Positions 52,262 through 60,395 of a DNA stretch of 64,000 nt are shown here, one piece after another; the stretch's first letter is position 1; each line of letters starts with the position of its first letter. The stretch comes from Vibrio campbellii CAIM 519 = NBRC 15631 = ATCC 25920 (GTDB lineage Bacteria; Pseudomonadota; Gammaproteobacteria; Enterobacterales; Vibrionaceae), in NCBI RefSeq assembly GCF_002163755.1, contig NZ_CP015863.1, positions 2,108,001 to 2,172,000 on the forward strand. Reading direction: 5' to 3'. A program made the position numbers and the translations under genes. A model generated the notes under the pieces. It was not told the origin of the DNA, did not search any database, and saw only the letters and a program-made list of their open reading frames with translations.

Positions 52262-53176
52262 GTGAAAGCAAGAACTATTGAAAACAGAATTAGTTCAGTC
52301 TGTTATTTAATTGACAGTGAGCCAGATAAAAGCTACTCACTCCAAGAATTAAGTGATGTAGCAAGAGTATCAAAGTATCACTTTCAAAGAGTATTCAAAT
52401 CTATCGTTGGTGTCAGCCCACACCGATACATATTACTTTCTCGACTACGTTGCGCATCTTTTAAGTTAGCATATTTTAAAGAACTTAAAATAATTGACAT
52501 CGCACTTTCTGCAGGTTTTGAAAGCCCAGAAGCTTTTAGTCGTGCATTTTTACGTTTATTCAACCAAACACCTACAGATTTTAGAAAAAATCCACAATGG
52601 TCAAGCTGGGGACATAAATTTAATATAAGAATTCCCGTAAGAGAAAAAGAATTTGATGTTAATATCGAAAAGTACCATAGTAGAAAATGCGTAATGATAA
52701 CTCACAAGGGAGAGTACCTAGAGGGCATGAGAACTTTTGATACTTTGTTATCATGGTTGGTTAAAAGTAATTACCTTAACGAAACTGAGGCAGGATCGTT
52801 TATTACTATGCCTTATTCGAATCCTCTGGAGGGTGCTAGTTCTGAGTATCGATGTGACTTTGCATTTACAATTGATTGTAAAGTACCAGAAAATGACCTT
52901 GGCATATTCTCCAACGTCATTCCTGAAGGCTATTATGCTGTTCTGAACTATGTTGGGCAAAGAGAAATTCATGGCTTTATCCATGCAATCACAAAAATTG
53001 TTACTGAATGGCTACCAAAAACTGAATGGGAAGCAATGCCTGCTCCCATTCTCTTTGAACATATTAACTCTCCTCTATTTGTTCCAGAGTCAGAGTTAAT
53101 TACAAAAATCTGTATACCTGTACTAAAAAAGCATTCAGATAATAATAAAAACAATATCCATAATAGTGAAAGCTAA
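52262..53176 (+). CDS. AraC-family regulator with C-terminal GyrI-like ligand-binding domain
   Basis: A 304-residue regulator. The N-terminal double helix-turn-helix of AraC (residues ~8-105) includes SLQELSDVARVSKYHFQRVFKSIVGVSPHRYIL and IIDIALSAGFESPEAFSRAF. The C-terminal half is GyrI-like (PYSNPLEGASSEYRCDFAFTI, then EGYYAVLNYVGQREIHGFIHAI), the same layout as Rob and SoxS-type drug sensors such as BmrR effector domains. Such proteins bind hydrophobic or cationic compounds and activate efflux genes. The start is GTG 52262, with AGAAGG 8 bp upstream; a frame open to 52229 lacks a ribosome site. It lies between the MATE gene and the convergent acyltransferase gene and overlaps the latter's stop by three bases. 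Confidence 0.9.
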   Translation: MKARTIENRISSVCYLIDSEPDKSYSLQELSDVARVSKYHFQRVFKSIVGVSPHRYILLSRLRCASFKLAYFKELKIIDIALSAGFESPEAFSRAFLRLFNQTPTDFRKNPQWSSWGHKFNIRIPVREKEFDVNIEKYHSRKCVMITHKGEYLEGMRTFDTLLSWLVKSNYLNETEAGSFITMPYSNPLEGASSEYRCDFAFTIDCKVPENDLGIFSNVIPEGYYAVLNYVGQREIHGFIHAITKIVTEWLPKTEWEAMPAPILFEHINSPLFVPESELITKICIPVLKKHSDNNKNNIHNSES

Positions 53177-54363
53177 ATTTTAGAAAAAAGTGGATGATCG
53201 TCTAACCATTCAGGTTTAGAAGTCATTCCTACTAACTTCCATGTCGTCGAATTAAAACAAAATAAAATGGCGAGATGATCAATTTCACCTACGGATTCAC
53301 CATGTAAGTAACTTGGTTTAAGAGGTATATGAAAACGATAAGAACAGTCATCTCCTAAGTAAAGTTGTTTGTAACTCTGAACCCAACTTGTCAGAACTGC
53401 TTTACTATCACTATTTTCAATGAAAGATTCCTTAGGACCTAATGAGTTATGAACAGCTATATTTTTACAAGATTCATTATCTTCAGGATTTTGTTTAAAT
53501 TTATTTAAAGCCCTACGTATACCTTTCGGTCCTATTGAGTTGCCAGCCTTAAAAACAATTGGCTTTATATAGTTCCCAATATCCAGTTGATTTAAGTAAC
53601 CAACATGTGGCCTAGCATTTACAGGATATATTGATACATCAGATTTCACGGCATCAAAAAACATGGAAGCTATAATATCATGATGTGATATCCAATCATC
53701 AGGTGATATAGAATTCTCCCTAGTCTTAATTTCACCAATTAAGTCAAGATTAATATTCTTATTAAAAAAATGCAGCTTTCTTTTTTTGCTTCCCATAATA
53801 TGATTTTTTTCAAAGCCTAACCTTGTAAAGTCCTGCTTTCTCTCGAAATTTAAACAAGGAATATCTTCATCGAAACTTATGGAGTTTAAAAGTTTATAAT
53901 AACTCGCACCATCAGCGATGATATGATTCATCGAAAATATTATTATAAATTCATTATTTTCTTCATCTACCACGACACTGAACTTAACTAACTTGGCATC
54001 GGTATTTATGCATTGATCTGTTGGTAAAAGATAAAGCTCGTCCAATAACTCTCTTTTTTCTCCTTTTGCGATAACTTCTAGTAGTTTATCAATGGTATCA
54101 TTATGATTGAGTAAGTCGCTGATATTATAAATTGTAAACCAAGGTGAAAAATCAGTGATATCTTCTTTATATTGGCATTGGATCTTATCATCAATCTTAC
54201 TAATTAGTGTTGAGGTAATCCACGGGTTGACATTTAGTATTTTTTCAAAACGTCGCGTCAATTCATTGATAGGAGCTTTTCCACTAAACCTCGAGATCGT
54301 TGAAATAATACCATCATAGCGAGCAATGGAGGTTTCTGAGTCTAAAAGTGGTGTGTTCTGCAT
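53173..54363 (-). CDS. CAT/condensation/BAHD-superfamily acyltransferase-like protein
   Basis: A 396-residue protein with the acyltransferase signature NHIIADG at residues 146-152, a variant of HHxxxDG with catalytic His147 and structural Asp151. The overall length and a second-half beta region (ENSDSKAVLTSWVQSYKQLYLGDD, then the HIPLKPSYLHGESVG stretch) fit the two-domain fold shared by chloramphenicol acetyltransferase, NRPS condensation domains and PapA-type acyltransferases. No carrier-protein or NRPS genes are nearby, so a free-standing transferase acting on a small molecule is more likely. It is AT-rich, like its neighbours. It converges on the AraC gene (stops overlap) and diverges from the bipA-like gene. 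The acceptor is unknown. Confidence 0.65.
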   Translation of the reverse strand: MQNTPLLDSETSIARYDGIISTISRFSGKAPINELTRRFEKILNVNPWITSTLISKIDDKIQCQYKEDITDFSPWFTIYNISDLLNHNDTIDKLLEVIAKGEKRELLDELYLLPTDQCINTDAKLVKFSVVVDEENNEFIIIFSMNHIIADGASYYKLLNSISFDEDIPCLNFERKQDFTRLGFEKNHIMGSKKRKLHFFNKNINLDLIGEIKTRENSISPDDWISHHDIIASMFFDAVKSDVSIYPVNARPHVGYLNQLDIGNYIKPIVFKAGNSIGPKGIRRALNKFKQNPEDNESCKNIAVHNSLGPKESFIENSDSKAVLTSWVQSYKQLYLGDDCSYRFHIPLKPSYLHGESVGEIDHLAILFCFNSTTWKLVGMTSKPEWLDDHPLFSKI

Positions 54364-54689
54364 AAGCTAATTCTCTCTGTCTAAGCATTAACCTGAAATT
54401 ATAAAAATCAGAATAAAAATTTACCTGACCGAAGTTGCTATTCTGACTCTGTATCACTACTTCAGCTTTCATAGCTTAGATCTTTCCTCCATCGCAATCA
54501 CTCTAAGTGATAATCCGATAGCAAATAATCCGCAAGGCGATTGAAATAATCCCCTTTTTAATCTTTTACTACGCTTCACGTCACATTTCTCACTTGTCTC
54601 TATTTGTACATTTAAAGTCTAAATGTCGATATTAACTATTTAAATACTTATATAAGATAGCTCCATCAAATCGATGTGGGGATAACAAA
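54364..54689. other. Divergent promoter region between acyltransferase and bipA-like genes
   Basis: The 326 bp are non-coding. An inverted repeat ACATTTA (54608-54614), AAGTC, TAAATGT (54620-54626) lies 64 bp before the bipA-like start and could be an operator. A separate promoter for each gene is expected here; no confident -35/-10 pair was found. Confidence 0.45.
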
Positions 54690-56477
54690 ATGTTAAATAC
54701 TAATGACATTCGTAATATTGCGATTGTTGCTCATGTTGATCACGGCAAAACGTCACTTGTAGATCAACTATTAAGACAAGCTGATGCATTAACACGAAGC
54801 GAGTGTACTCAAAAACTAGTGATGGACTGTAATGCTCAAGAAAAAGAAAGAGGCATCACTATTTTATCTAAAGTCACAGCTATCGATTGGAAAGGCGTGA
54901 GGATTAACATTATAGACACACCTGGACACGCTGATTTCGGCGGTGAAGTTGAGCGAGTGATTGATATGGCAAATGCCGTACTGGTCATCGTTGACGCAGT
55001 AGAAGGTCCAATGCCGCAAACACGCTTTGTTGCTCAAAAAGCGATTAATAAAGGTTTAAAGCTTTTGGTGGCGGTAAACAAAGTCGATCGATTTGAGGCT
55101 CAACCTGAAAGAGCAATTGACCAGCTCTATGATTTGTTTGTGACACTTGGTGCGAACTGTGAGCAGCTAGACTTCCCAGCGGTTTTTTGTTCAGCTAAAA
55201 ATGGGGTTGCTTACGACGCTTTCGGCCTAGCCAATACTGATGATGGTATGGAACCACTGCTCGATATGCTAGTCGATAATGTTATGCCGCCCGCAATTTT
55301 GGAGGATGCTGAACCTATTGTTCAAATTCATCAGCTTGATTATTCAGAGTATCTTGGTTTGATTGGTATTGGTCGTGTACTTTCAGGCTCTTTTTATCGA
55401 GGCCAGAAAGTTGCTGTTAATGCACCCGGTCAAAATGCACGTTTTTGTCAAATTAAAGAAGTCTATCATCAACAAGGGTTGAGTCGTGTCGCTGTTGATT
55501 TCGGGGTTGCAGGCGATATCATCGCGATAACAGGTATATCTGATATTTCGATTTCAGACATTGTTACCTCAAGAGGTCACCATGTTGATCTTGATGCTCT
55601 GGAGATAGATACGCCTACTGTTTCGGTAAAATTTAGCGTTAACGATTCTCCTTTTTCAGGTTTGGAAGGTAAGGTTCTACAATCTCGTGAACTAGCCGAA
55701 CGATTATACCTTGAAGCTTCACATAATGTTTCTCTGCACGTTGCTGAGGCAAAAGAAGCTGGCGTATATGAGGTTTCAGGTCGTGGTGAGTTACACCTTG
55801 GAGTATTGATTGAGAGTATGCGCCGAGAGGGATATGAGTTTTCCGTATCACGCCCAACAATCCTAATGAAGTCAGATGCAGGGGATAAAAAGGAGCCCTA
55901 CGAGAAATGTTATGTTGATTGCGCAAATGAGTTTATGGGAAAAGTTATCGAAGAAATGGCTTACCGCAAAGCGCAGTTTGAACATAGTCAACCGCTTGAT
56001 GATAGTCACCAACGGTTGCTATTTCTTGGACCTAAGAGAGGGTTATTGGGGATCAGGCATTCTTTATTAAGCTTGACGGAAGGATCTGCAAGTATTCATA
56101 AAGAAGATGTTGGCTATGGTAAAAAAATCGCTGGTGATATCGGTTGCAGACGCGAAGGTGTTCTGGTTTCAAACGGTCTTGGAAAAGCTTTAATCTATTC
56201 CCTATCTTCAATACAGGAGCGCGGCAGATTAATGATCAACCACGGTGAACAAGTATATCAAGGGCAAATCATTGGAGCTGCCTCTAACGATGCCGACCTT
56301 TGGGTGAATTGCCGTCAAGGTAAAAACCTTGTAAGAATGTGGAGAACAGTAGCTGATAAAAATTATGCTATGAAAGCGATCATGAGTTTAAGCTTAGAGC
56401 AAGCTTTAACTTGGATTAATAGTGACGAATTAATAGAAGTAACGCCAAAATCAATTCGTCTTAGGAAAGCGATATAA
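54690..56477 (+). CDS. Divergent BipA/TypA-like ribosome-associated GTPase (probable second copy)
   Basis: A 595-residue translational GTPase of the BipA/TypA family. GTPase motifs are AHVDHGKTSL (residues 15-24), QEKERGITIL, DTPGHADFGGE, AVNKVD and CSAKNG. Elongation-factor-like domains follow (LVDGMEP..., VSVKFSVNDSPFSGLEGK, ELHLGVLIESMRREGYEFSVSRP), then the BipA-specific C-terminal part with GRLMINHGEQVYQGQIIGAAS and ALTWINSDELIEVTPKSIRLRK. It stops right after that motif and lacks the basic tail of housekeeping BipA (usually about 605-610 residues). Many otherwise conserved positions differ from the usual enteric/Vibrio BipA. Its AT-rich composition and location in an accessory block suggest an acquired paralogue rather than the housekeeping gene. 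Confidence 0.88.
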   Translation: MLNTNDIRNIAIVAHVDHGKTSLVDQLLRQADALTRSECTQKLVMDCNAQEKERGITILSKVTAIDWKGVRINIIDTPGHADFGGEVERVIDMANAVLVIVDAVEGPMPQTRFVAQKAINKGLKLLVAVNKVDRFEAQPERAIDQLYDLFVTLGANCEQLDFPAVFCSAKNGVAYDAFGLANTDDGMEPLLDMLVDNVMPPAILEDAEPIVQIHQLDYSEYLGLIGIGRVLSGSFYRGQKVAVNAPGQNARFCQIKEVYHQQGLSRVAVDFGVAGDIIAITGISDISISDIVTSRGHHVDLDALEIDTPTVSVKFSVNDSPFSGLEGKVLQSRELAERLYLEASHNVSLHVAEAKEAGVYEVSGRGELHLGVLIESMRREGYEFSVSRPTILMKSDAGDKKEPYEKCYVDCANEFMGKVIEEMAYRKAQFEHSQPLDDSHQRLLFLGPKRGLLGIRHSLLSLTEGSASIHKEDVGYGKKIAGDIGCRREGVLVSNGLGKALIYSLSSIQERGRLMINHGEQVYQGQIIGAASNDADLWVNCRQGKNLVRMWRTVADKNYAMKAIMSLSLEQALTWINSDELIEVTPKSIRLRKAI

Positions 56478-56850
56478 AGTTTCTAGTTGAAACATTACAA
56501 GGCTAGAAATTATATAGAACAACAACCTCTATAATATAGTTCTAAGCCCAGAAAAATTCTGGGCTTTTTTAACTTAAACAATGTACGTTTAGTAATTTAA
56601 GCGTACTTCCGCCGATTAAATTTAATAAAAAACACCGTAACCCTAGGTCTACATAGACATATAAATTCATTAGTATCGTAACGAAAATGGGTAAAAAACC
56701 TGTACCTTTAAAGTTTATTTAAATTCATTTTTAGTACTATTTACCGCAAAACCTAATTTTTCACAAAAGTGAATATCATTAAGTTAGGAAACATCAAATA
56801 TAATATAGTATTATATTGTTTTGAAATTTTGTACTTGATAAGGATGAATC
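56478..56850. other. Intergenic region after the bipA-like gene
   Basis: 373 bp, AT-rich, containing a terminator near the left end and otherwise no recognisable element besides the AAGGA ribosome site of the next gene. Confidence 0.5.
56545..56572 (+). terminator. Terminator of the bipA-like gene
   Basis: The stem AGCCCAGAA (56545-56553) / TTCTGGGCT (56557-56565) is followed by TTTTT, 67 bp after the stop. Confidence 0.9.
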
Positions 56851-57102
56851 ATGGGTAGTAATTGGGCAAATTTCTTTCCTTACTTTGCTGGAGCTCTAAA
56901 GCTAATTGTGCTGGGTATAGGTGGTTACTTCGCTGTTAAATGGCACTTTGATGAAGAGAAGAGAGTACGAGAAAAAGAAGGTGCAATTTTTGAAAAGCCC
57001 AGCTTAACTAGGAAAGTATCTACTATCGTGGCACTAACCATCCTTTTGACTTCCTTGGTATGGGGGGTTGTTTATCTAACTAACTGGGTACTTTATTCCT
57101 AA
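56851..57102 (+). CDS. Small two-helix membrane protein of unknown function
   Basis: An 83-residue protein with two hydrophobic segments (ALKLIVLGIGGYFAVKW and IVALTILLTSLVWGVVYLTNW) joined by a charged loop (HFDEEKRVREKEGAIFEK). AAGGA is placed 7 bp before the ATG. No family was recognised. It is the last gene of the AT-rich block and lies in the same orientation as the bipA-like gene but behind its terminator, so it is probably a separate unit. Confidence 0.6.
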   Translation: MGSNWANFFPYFAGALKLIVLGIGGYFAVKWHFDEEKRVREKEGAIFEKPSLTRKVSTIVALTILLTSLVWGVVYLTNWVLYS

Positions 57103-57332
57103 TGAAACAAAGATAGAGCTTAAAATGAGGGCTGCTAGATTCTGACCAGCCTCTGTATTGATGATTCGACATTTCCACTATCTCTTGTAAGACTTTAATT
57201 TGAAAGCCGAACGTCTCAGCCCTTAATCAACTCCCTATTGCATTACTCAAATACTCATTAAAGCTACACTCTAGTGTTTTTTGCTTCACTTCCACGATAC
57301 TCTTACGCCTTTTTGTTCAGTTGGAAAACTTC

Positions 57333-57947
57333 ATGCCGAAAGCTAACTCCGTTGTCGTACTCGACTTTGAAACCACAGGTCTGTCTCCGAATATGGGTGA
57401 TCGCGCGATTGAAATCGGTGCGGTAAAGATCGTTGATGGTGAGGTGGTCGATAGTTTTCAGCAACTTATGAATCCTGGCTTTCGTGTGAGCTCATTTATT
57501 GAGGGCTACACTGGCATTACCAATAACATGCTACGCACCGCGCCGAGCTGCGATGAAGTGATGGCATCGTTCAGTGAGTTTATTGCAGGTGAGAATCTTA
57601 TTGCGCACAACGCGTCGTTCGATAAACGCTTTCTGGATGCAGAGCTAGAGCGAATCGACTGCGGTTATTCTGGCGAGTTCGCGTGTTCTTTATTGGTGGC
57701 AAGACGCCTGATTCAAGATGCGCCGTCACACAAGTTGGGTGAGTTGGTTCGTTATAAGAACATTGAAAACAATGGTGTATTCCACCGCGCGTTAGCCGAT
57801 GCACAGGTAACGGCAAAACTGTGGTTGCTGATGGTAGAAGAGCTTGAGCAATCGGGCATTGCAGCGCCAAGCTTTAAGTTTATGCAGACGGTAAGTAAAA
57901 CCGCAAAAGGAAAAGTGGACCAGCTACTGGCTAAAAGCCGCGCTTAA
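57333..57947 (+). CDS. DEDDh 3'-5' exonuclease (DNA polymerase III epsilon-like)
   Basis: A 204-residue exonuclease domain protein. Catalytic acidic residues sit in VVLDFETTGLS (Asp, Glu), AHNASFDKRFLD (Asp) and HRALADAQVTA (His, Asp), the full DEDDh set. It is related to the DnaQ proofreading subunit but lacks the C-terminal polymerase-binding part, so it is one of the accessory DnaQ-like exonucleases (ExoX-like). ATG 57333 is preferred over an in-frame TTG at 57321. A hairpin follows the gene. Confidence 0.88.
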   Translation: MPKANSVVVLDFETTGLSPNMGDRAIEIGAVKIVDGEVVDSFQQLMNPGFRVSSFIEGYTGITNNMLRTAPSCDEVMASFSEFIAGENLIAHNASFDKRFLDAELERIDCGYSGEFACSLLVARRLIQDAPSHKLGELVRYKNIENNGVFHRALADAQVTAKLWLLMVEELEQSGIAAPSFKFMQTVSKTAKGKVDQLLAKSRA

Positions 57948-57958
57948 ACCACAAACAA

Positions 57959-57990
57959 GTAACGCCCAACCATGCGGGCGTTACTTAGCC
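57959..57990. terminator. Hairpin between exonuclease and T3SS chaperone genes
   Basis: A perfect 9-bp stem, GTAACGCCC (57959-57967) / GGGCGTTAC (57976-57984). The T-run on the plus side is short (TTACTT). It lies between two convergent genes and may serve both. Confidence 0.6.
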
Positions 57991-58012
57991 CTATAAATTT
58001 AGATTCTAGGGT

Positions 58013-58441
58013 TTACACCGAGATCATATGAGGTCGGATATTGGTTGGCTCTGCGCTTGCTGGCGTTGGCTCTACACCAGAAATCGCCGCCTGCTTTTCA
58101 ATAAGATCTTGAATAAAGCACTCTGTCCACGCCTCTAACGCTGCCACATTTAGCATCGCCATCGGTTGTTGCGACCATAAAACGGCGCTGTTTTCCTGAT
58201 GCGACACAATGTGCGCAGGCCAGTATTCACCAAAGATATTGCTCTTTGCCAGCTGCTCTGATATCGGGTTTGCCTCACCAAGTTCTGCATATAGTACCAT
58301 CCACTCTTCATTCTGATGCGTGAAATGAAGTTGATACTTTTGGTCAATCAACAGGCTGTAGATACCATCTTGCGCGGTTGGATTCTCTAGGCCGTTCTTT
58401 TCGAAAAAGTGTTTAACTAGGTGATCGAATGTGGTTGTCAT
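58013..58441 (-). CDS. CesT-like type III secretion chaperone
   Basis: A 142-residue acidic protein with the fold pattern of class I T3SS chaperones: an N-terminal helix (FDHLVKHFFEKNGLE), a beta region (QKYQLHFTHQNEEWMVLYAELGE), then a C-terminal helix (LNVAALEAWTECFIQDLIEKQAAI). Its ATG overlaps the stop of the YopT-like gene by one base (TAATG), so the pair is translationally coupled, as expected for an effector and its chaperone. Assignment rests on this context as much as on sequence. The last 20 residues are a flexible tail. Confidence 0.75.
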   Translation of the reverse strand: MTTTFDHLVKHFFEKNGLENPTAQDGIYSLLIDQKYQLHFTHQNEEWMVLYAELGEANPISEQLAKSNIFGEYWPAHIVSHQENSAVLWSQQPMAMLNVAALEAWTECFIQDLIEKQAAISGVEPTPASAEPTNIRPHMISV

Positions 58442-59424
58442 TAGTAGTTAGCCTCCAAGTTAACGATGCTGAATTCTCCCGATAAGCCGAATTTCGGTAG
58501 GTCGTAGCCTGATTTGTGCCAGAAATCCTGAACAAACCAGCTGGTGAAATCTTCCTTGCTTGGGAAAGAAAACTCACCGAAGTTCGGGTCAAAGAAGGTC
58601 ACTTTTTCCCCATCTACCGCGGCGGCAACGGCGTGTGCATTACTTGGACCTTCTAGGCCAATCTTCTTCAATAGCGATGTTTTTGGGCCGTTATCAACGA
58701 TCTTCGCTGCAAGCTCTGCGGCACCATTTCGGCCACGGCTTGTTTGTCCATGCACACGTGATAATGCACCAAGTTCTCGGTAAGGCGATTCGATGTTGTT
58801 GCTTCTTAGCCAACCTTCTGTGATCGCTTCTTGGTCATAACCCACCATGCCATCGGTTTGCAGTTGCGCGACAGACTCCATTGTCTCTTTGTTCAGCTTA
58901 CCTTTGTCGCTTGCCGTTCCTGATTGAAATAGCTGTTCACCAAGGTTAGAGCCTTCTGCTCGTGCCTTCATCCAGTGAGCGCTCAGTGCTTCACAACATC
59001 CGCCAGAGGTGTTGGTGTCTTTTAGGATGGCGTTTTTGATGCTGCCCGTTACCTGAGAGACCTTCATGGTCACTTCGCCGTTGTGTTTTGCTGCCGAGTT
59101 ACGCAATGAAGCGGTTTTAGCGCTAACCAGAGCGTGCAAAATACGATCGCCCAGTGTTTGTACCGCTGTTTTGAAGTTTTGTAGCTTTGAGCGAGGCTCT
59201 GCGCTTTGTTCTGGTGTCGCACTTTGCAGAGAGAACGAACTGATTGGTGCTGGGTTTGCGGTAGCACCACTACTCATCTGTTGCAGCATCAAGTTGCGAA
59301 TGGCATCTGGCGTCATTTGCGTGCTTGCACTCAAGCCACCAAGGTGACCTTGGTTTTGTGGTTGGCTGACTGGTGCAGAGATGATTGGTCCACTGATAGA
59401 GGAAATATTAGTAATACCTTGCAT
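58441..59424 (-). CDS. YopT-family (C58) cysteine protease effector, type III secreted
   Basis: A 327-residue protein. The catalytic triad of the YopT family is in place: Cys144 in GGCCEALSAHWM, His264 in SNAHAVAAAV and Asp279 in FFDPNFGEFSF. The Cys-to-His and His-to-Asp spacings (120 and 15) are nearly those of YopT (Cys139, His258, Asp274). YopT cleaves prenylated Rho GTPases at the membrane; the target here is unknown. The first ~90 residues are Ser/Gln/Pro-rich and suit an unstructured secretion signal and chaperone-binding region. The start at 59424 (MQGITNISS) follows AGCAGG; the frame is open to 59472 without a site. No T3SS structural genes are in the window, so it is an orphan effector-chaperone locus. 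Confidence 0.86.
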   Translation of the reverse strand: MQGITNISSISGPIISAPVSQPQNQGHLGGLSASTQMTPDAIRNLMLQQMSSGATANPAPISSFSLQSATPEQSAEPRSKLQNFKTAVQTLGDRILHALVSAKTASLRNSAAKHNGEVTMKVSQVTGSIKNAILKDTNTSGGCCEALSAHWMKARAEGSNLGEQLFQSGTASDKGKLNKETMESVAQLQTDGMVGYDQEAITEGWLRSNNIESPYRELGALSRVHGQTSRGRNGAAELAAKIVDNGPKTSLLKKIGLEGPSNAHAVAAAVDGEKVTFFDPNFGEFSFPSKEDFTSWFVQDFWHKSGYDLPKFGLSGEFSIVNLEANY

Positions 59425-59599
59425 AACTACCTGCTTTCGTTGTTTATTTTTGTATGCTGCAAGGTTAACCAAAGCGATGAAGTTGGGCTGTTAGTCATGG
59501 TCGTTGTTTTGTTGATTTGATCAGAGAGCTTGTTTGAAGAGATTTGGGACGGGTGTATTTTTGAGGCAAAGAAATCGTTGTAGTGGTTCTGTGTGAGTA

Positions 59600-59636
59600 G
59601 AGGGCAATGATGATTTTCGCAACTACCATTGCCCTC
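59600..59636. other. Inverted repeat downstream of the ABC operon
   Basis: A 10-bp perfect inverted repeat, GAGGGCAATG (59600-59609) / CATTGCCCTC (59627-59636), between the ABC ATPase gene end and the effector gene start. It lacks a good T-run on either strand, so a terminator role is only possible. Confidence 0.4.
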
Positions 59637-59683
59637 CGAGCTTTATTTCCCTATGCGTTGAGTTTTAACAAACATAGAGACGG

Positions 59684-60376
59684 TTACTGCGGCACTCTAT
59701 CCGAAATCACCTTACCATCTTTAATGGTGATGATGCGCTTGGTGCGCTCTGCAAGGGCGTTATCGTGCGTCACGATGATCAAGGTTCTACCTTCAGCGTG
59801 GAGTTGATTGAACAAGGCTTCAATCTCTGCGCCAGATTTTGAATCCAATGCCCCCGTTGGCTCATCCGCTAAGATGATTTGTGGATCGTTGACCAAGGCT
59901 CTTGCAATCGCCACTCTCTGCTTTTGACCACCAGAAAGCTGGTTGGGTTTGTGGTCGAGGCGATCCCCTAGCCCGACTTGCTCTAGCAATTTAGTGGCGC
60001 GCTGGCGACGTTCTTTGGATTTTATGCCAGAGTAAACCAACGGCAGTGCGACGTTATCCAATGCTGTCGCGTATTCCAACAAGTTAAAGCTTTGGAAGAC
60101 AAAGCCTATCTTTTGGTTACGAATACCGGCTAGCTCGTTTGGGCGTAAACTTGCGACGTTTTGACCACCCAATTGGTATTGGCCATCGGTAGGTTTATCT
60201 AGGCAGCCCAGCATGTTCATAAGAGTCGACTTGCCTGAGCCCGACGGACCAAGAATGGAAAGAAATTCACCTTGGTTGATGGTCAAGTCGACGCCGTCTA
60301 GCGCACGTACTTCCGCCTCTCCGCTTGCGTAGTATTTACAAATGTTAGTCAGCTCAACCAATGGGGCGTTCGACAT
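59684..60376 (-). CDS. ABC transporter ATP-binding protein (MacB/LolD-type)
   Basis: A 230-residue ATPase. Motifs are Walker A GPSGSGKST, Q-loop VFQSFNLLEYATALDNVALPL, signature LSGGQKQRVAIARAL, Walker B IILADEPTGALD and switch His in IIVTHDN. The sequence is of the MacB/LolD subgroup that works with FtsX-type permeases. The start at 60376 (MSNAPLVEL) follows GGAGAG and begins 19 bp after the upstream permease gene; an in-frame GTG at 60403 would overlap it. It is the last gene of a four-gene export operon. Confidence 0.93.
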   Translation of the reverse strand: MSNAPLVELTNICKYYASGEAEVRALDGVDLTINQGEFLSILGPSGSGKSTLMNMLGCLDKPTDGQYQLGGQNVASLRPNELAGIRNQKIGFVFQSFNLLEYATALDNVALPLVYSGIKSKERRQRATKLLEQVGLGDRLDHKPNQLSGGQKQRVAIARALVNDPQIILADEPTGALDSKSGAEIEALFNQLHAEGRTLIIVTHDNALAERTKRIITIKDGKVISDRVPQ

Positions 60377-60395
60377 TTTCTCTCCAGAATTCTTA

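Noticed and set aside
49400..57200. Prophage or integrative element with defined ends
   Set aside because: No integrase, tRNA, attachment repeats or phage genes were found; only base composition and gene content mark the block.
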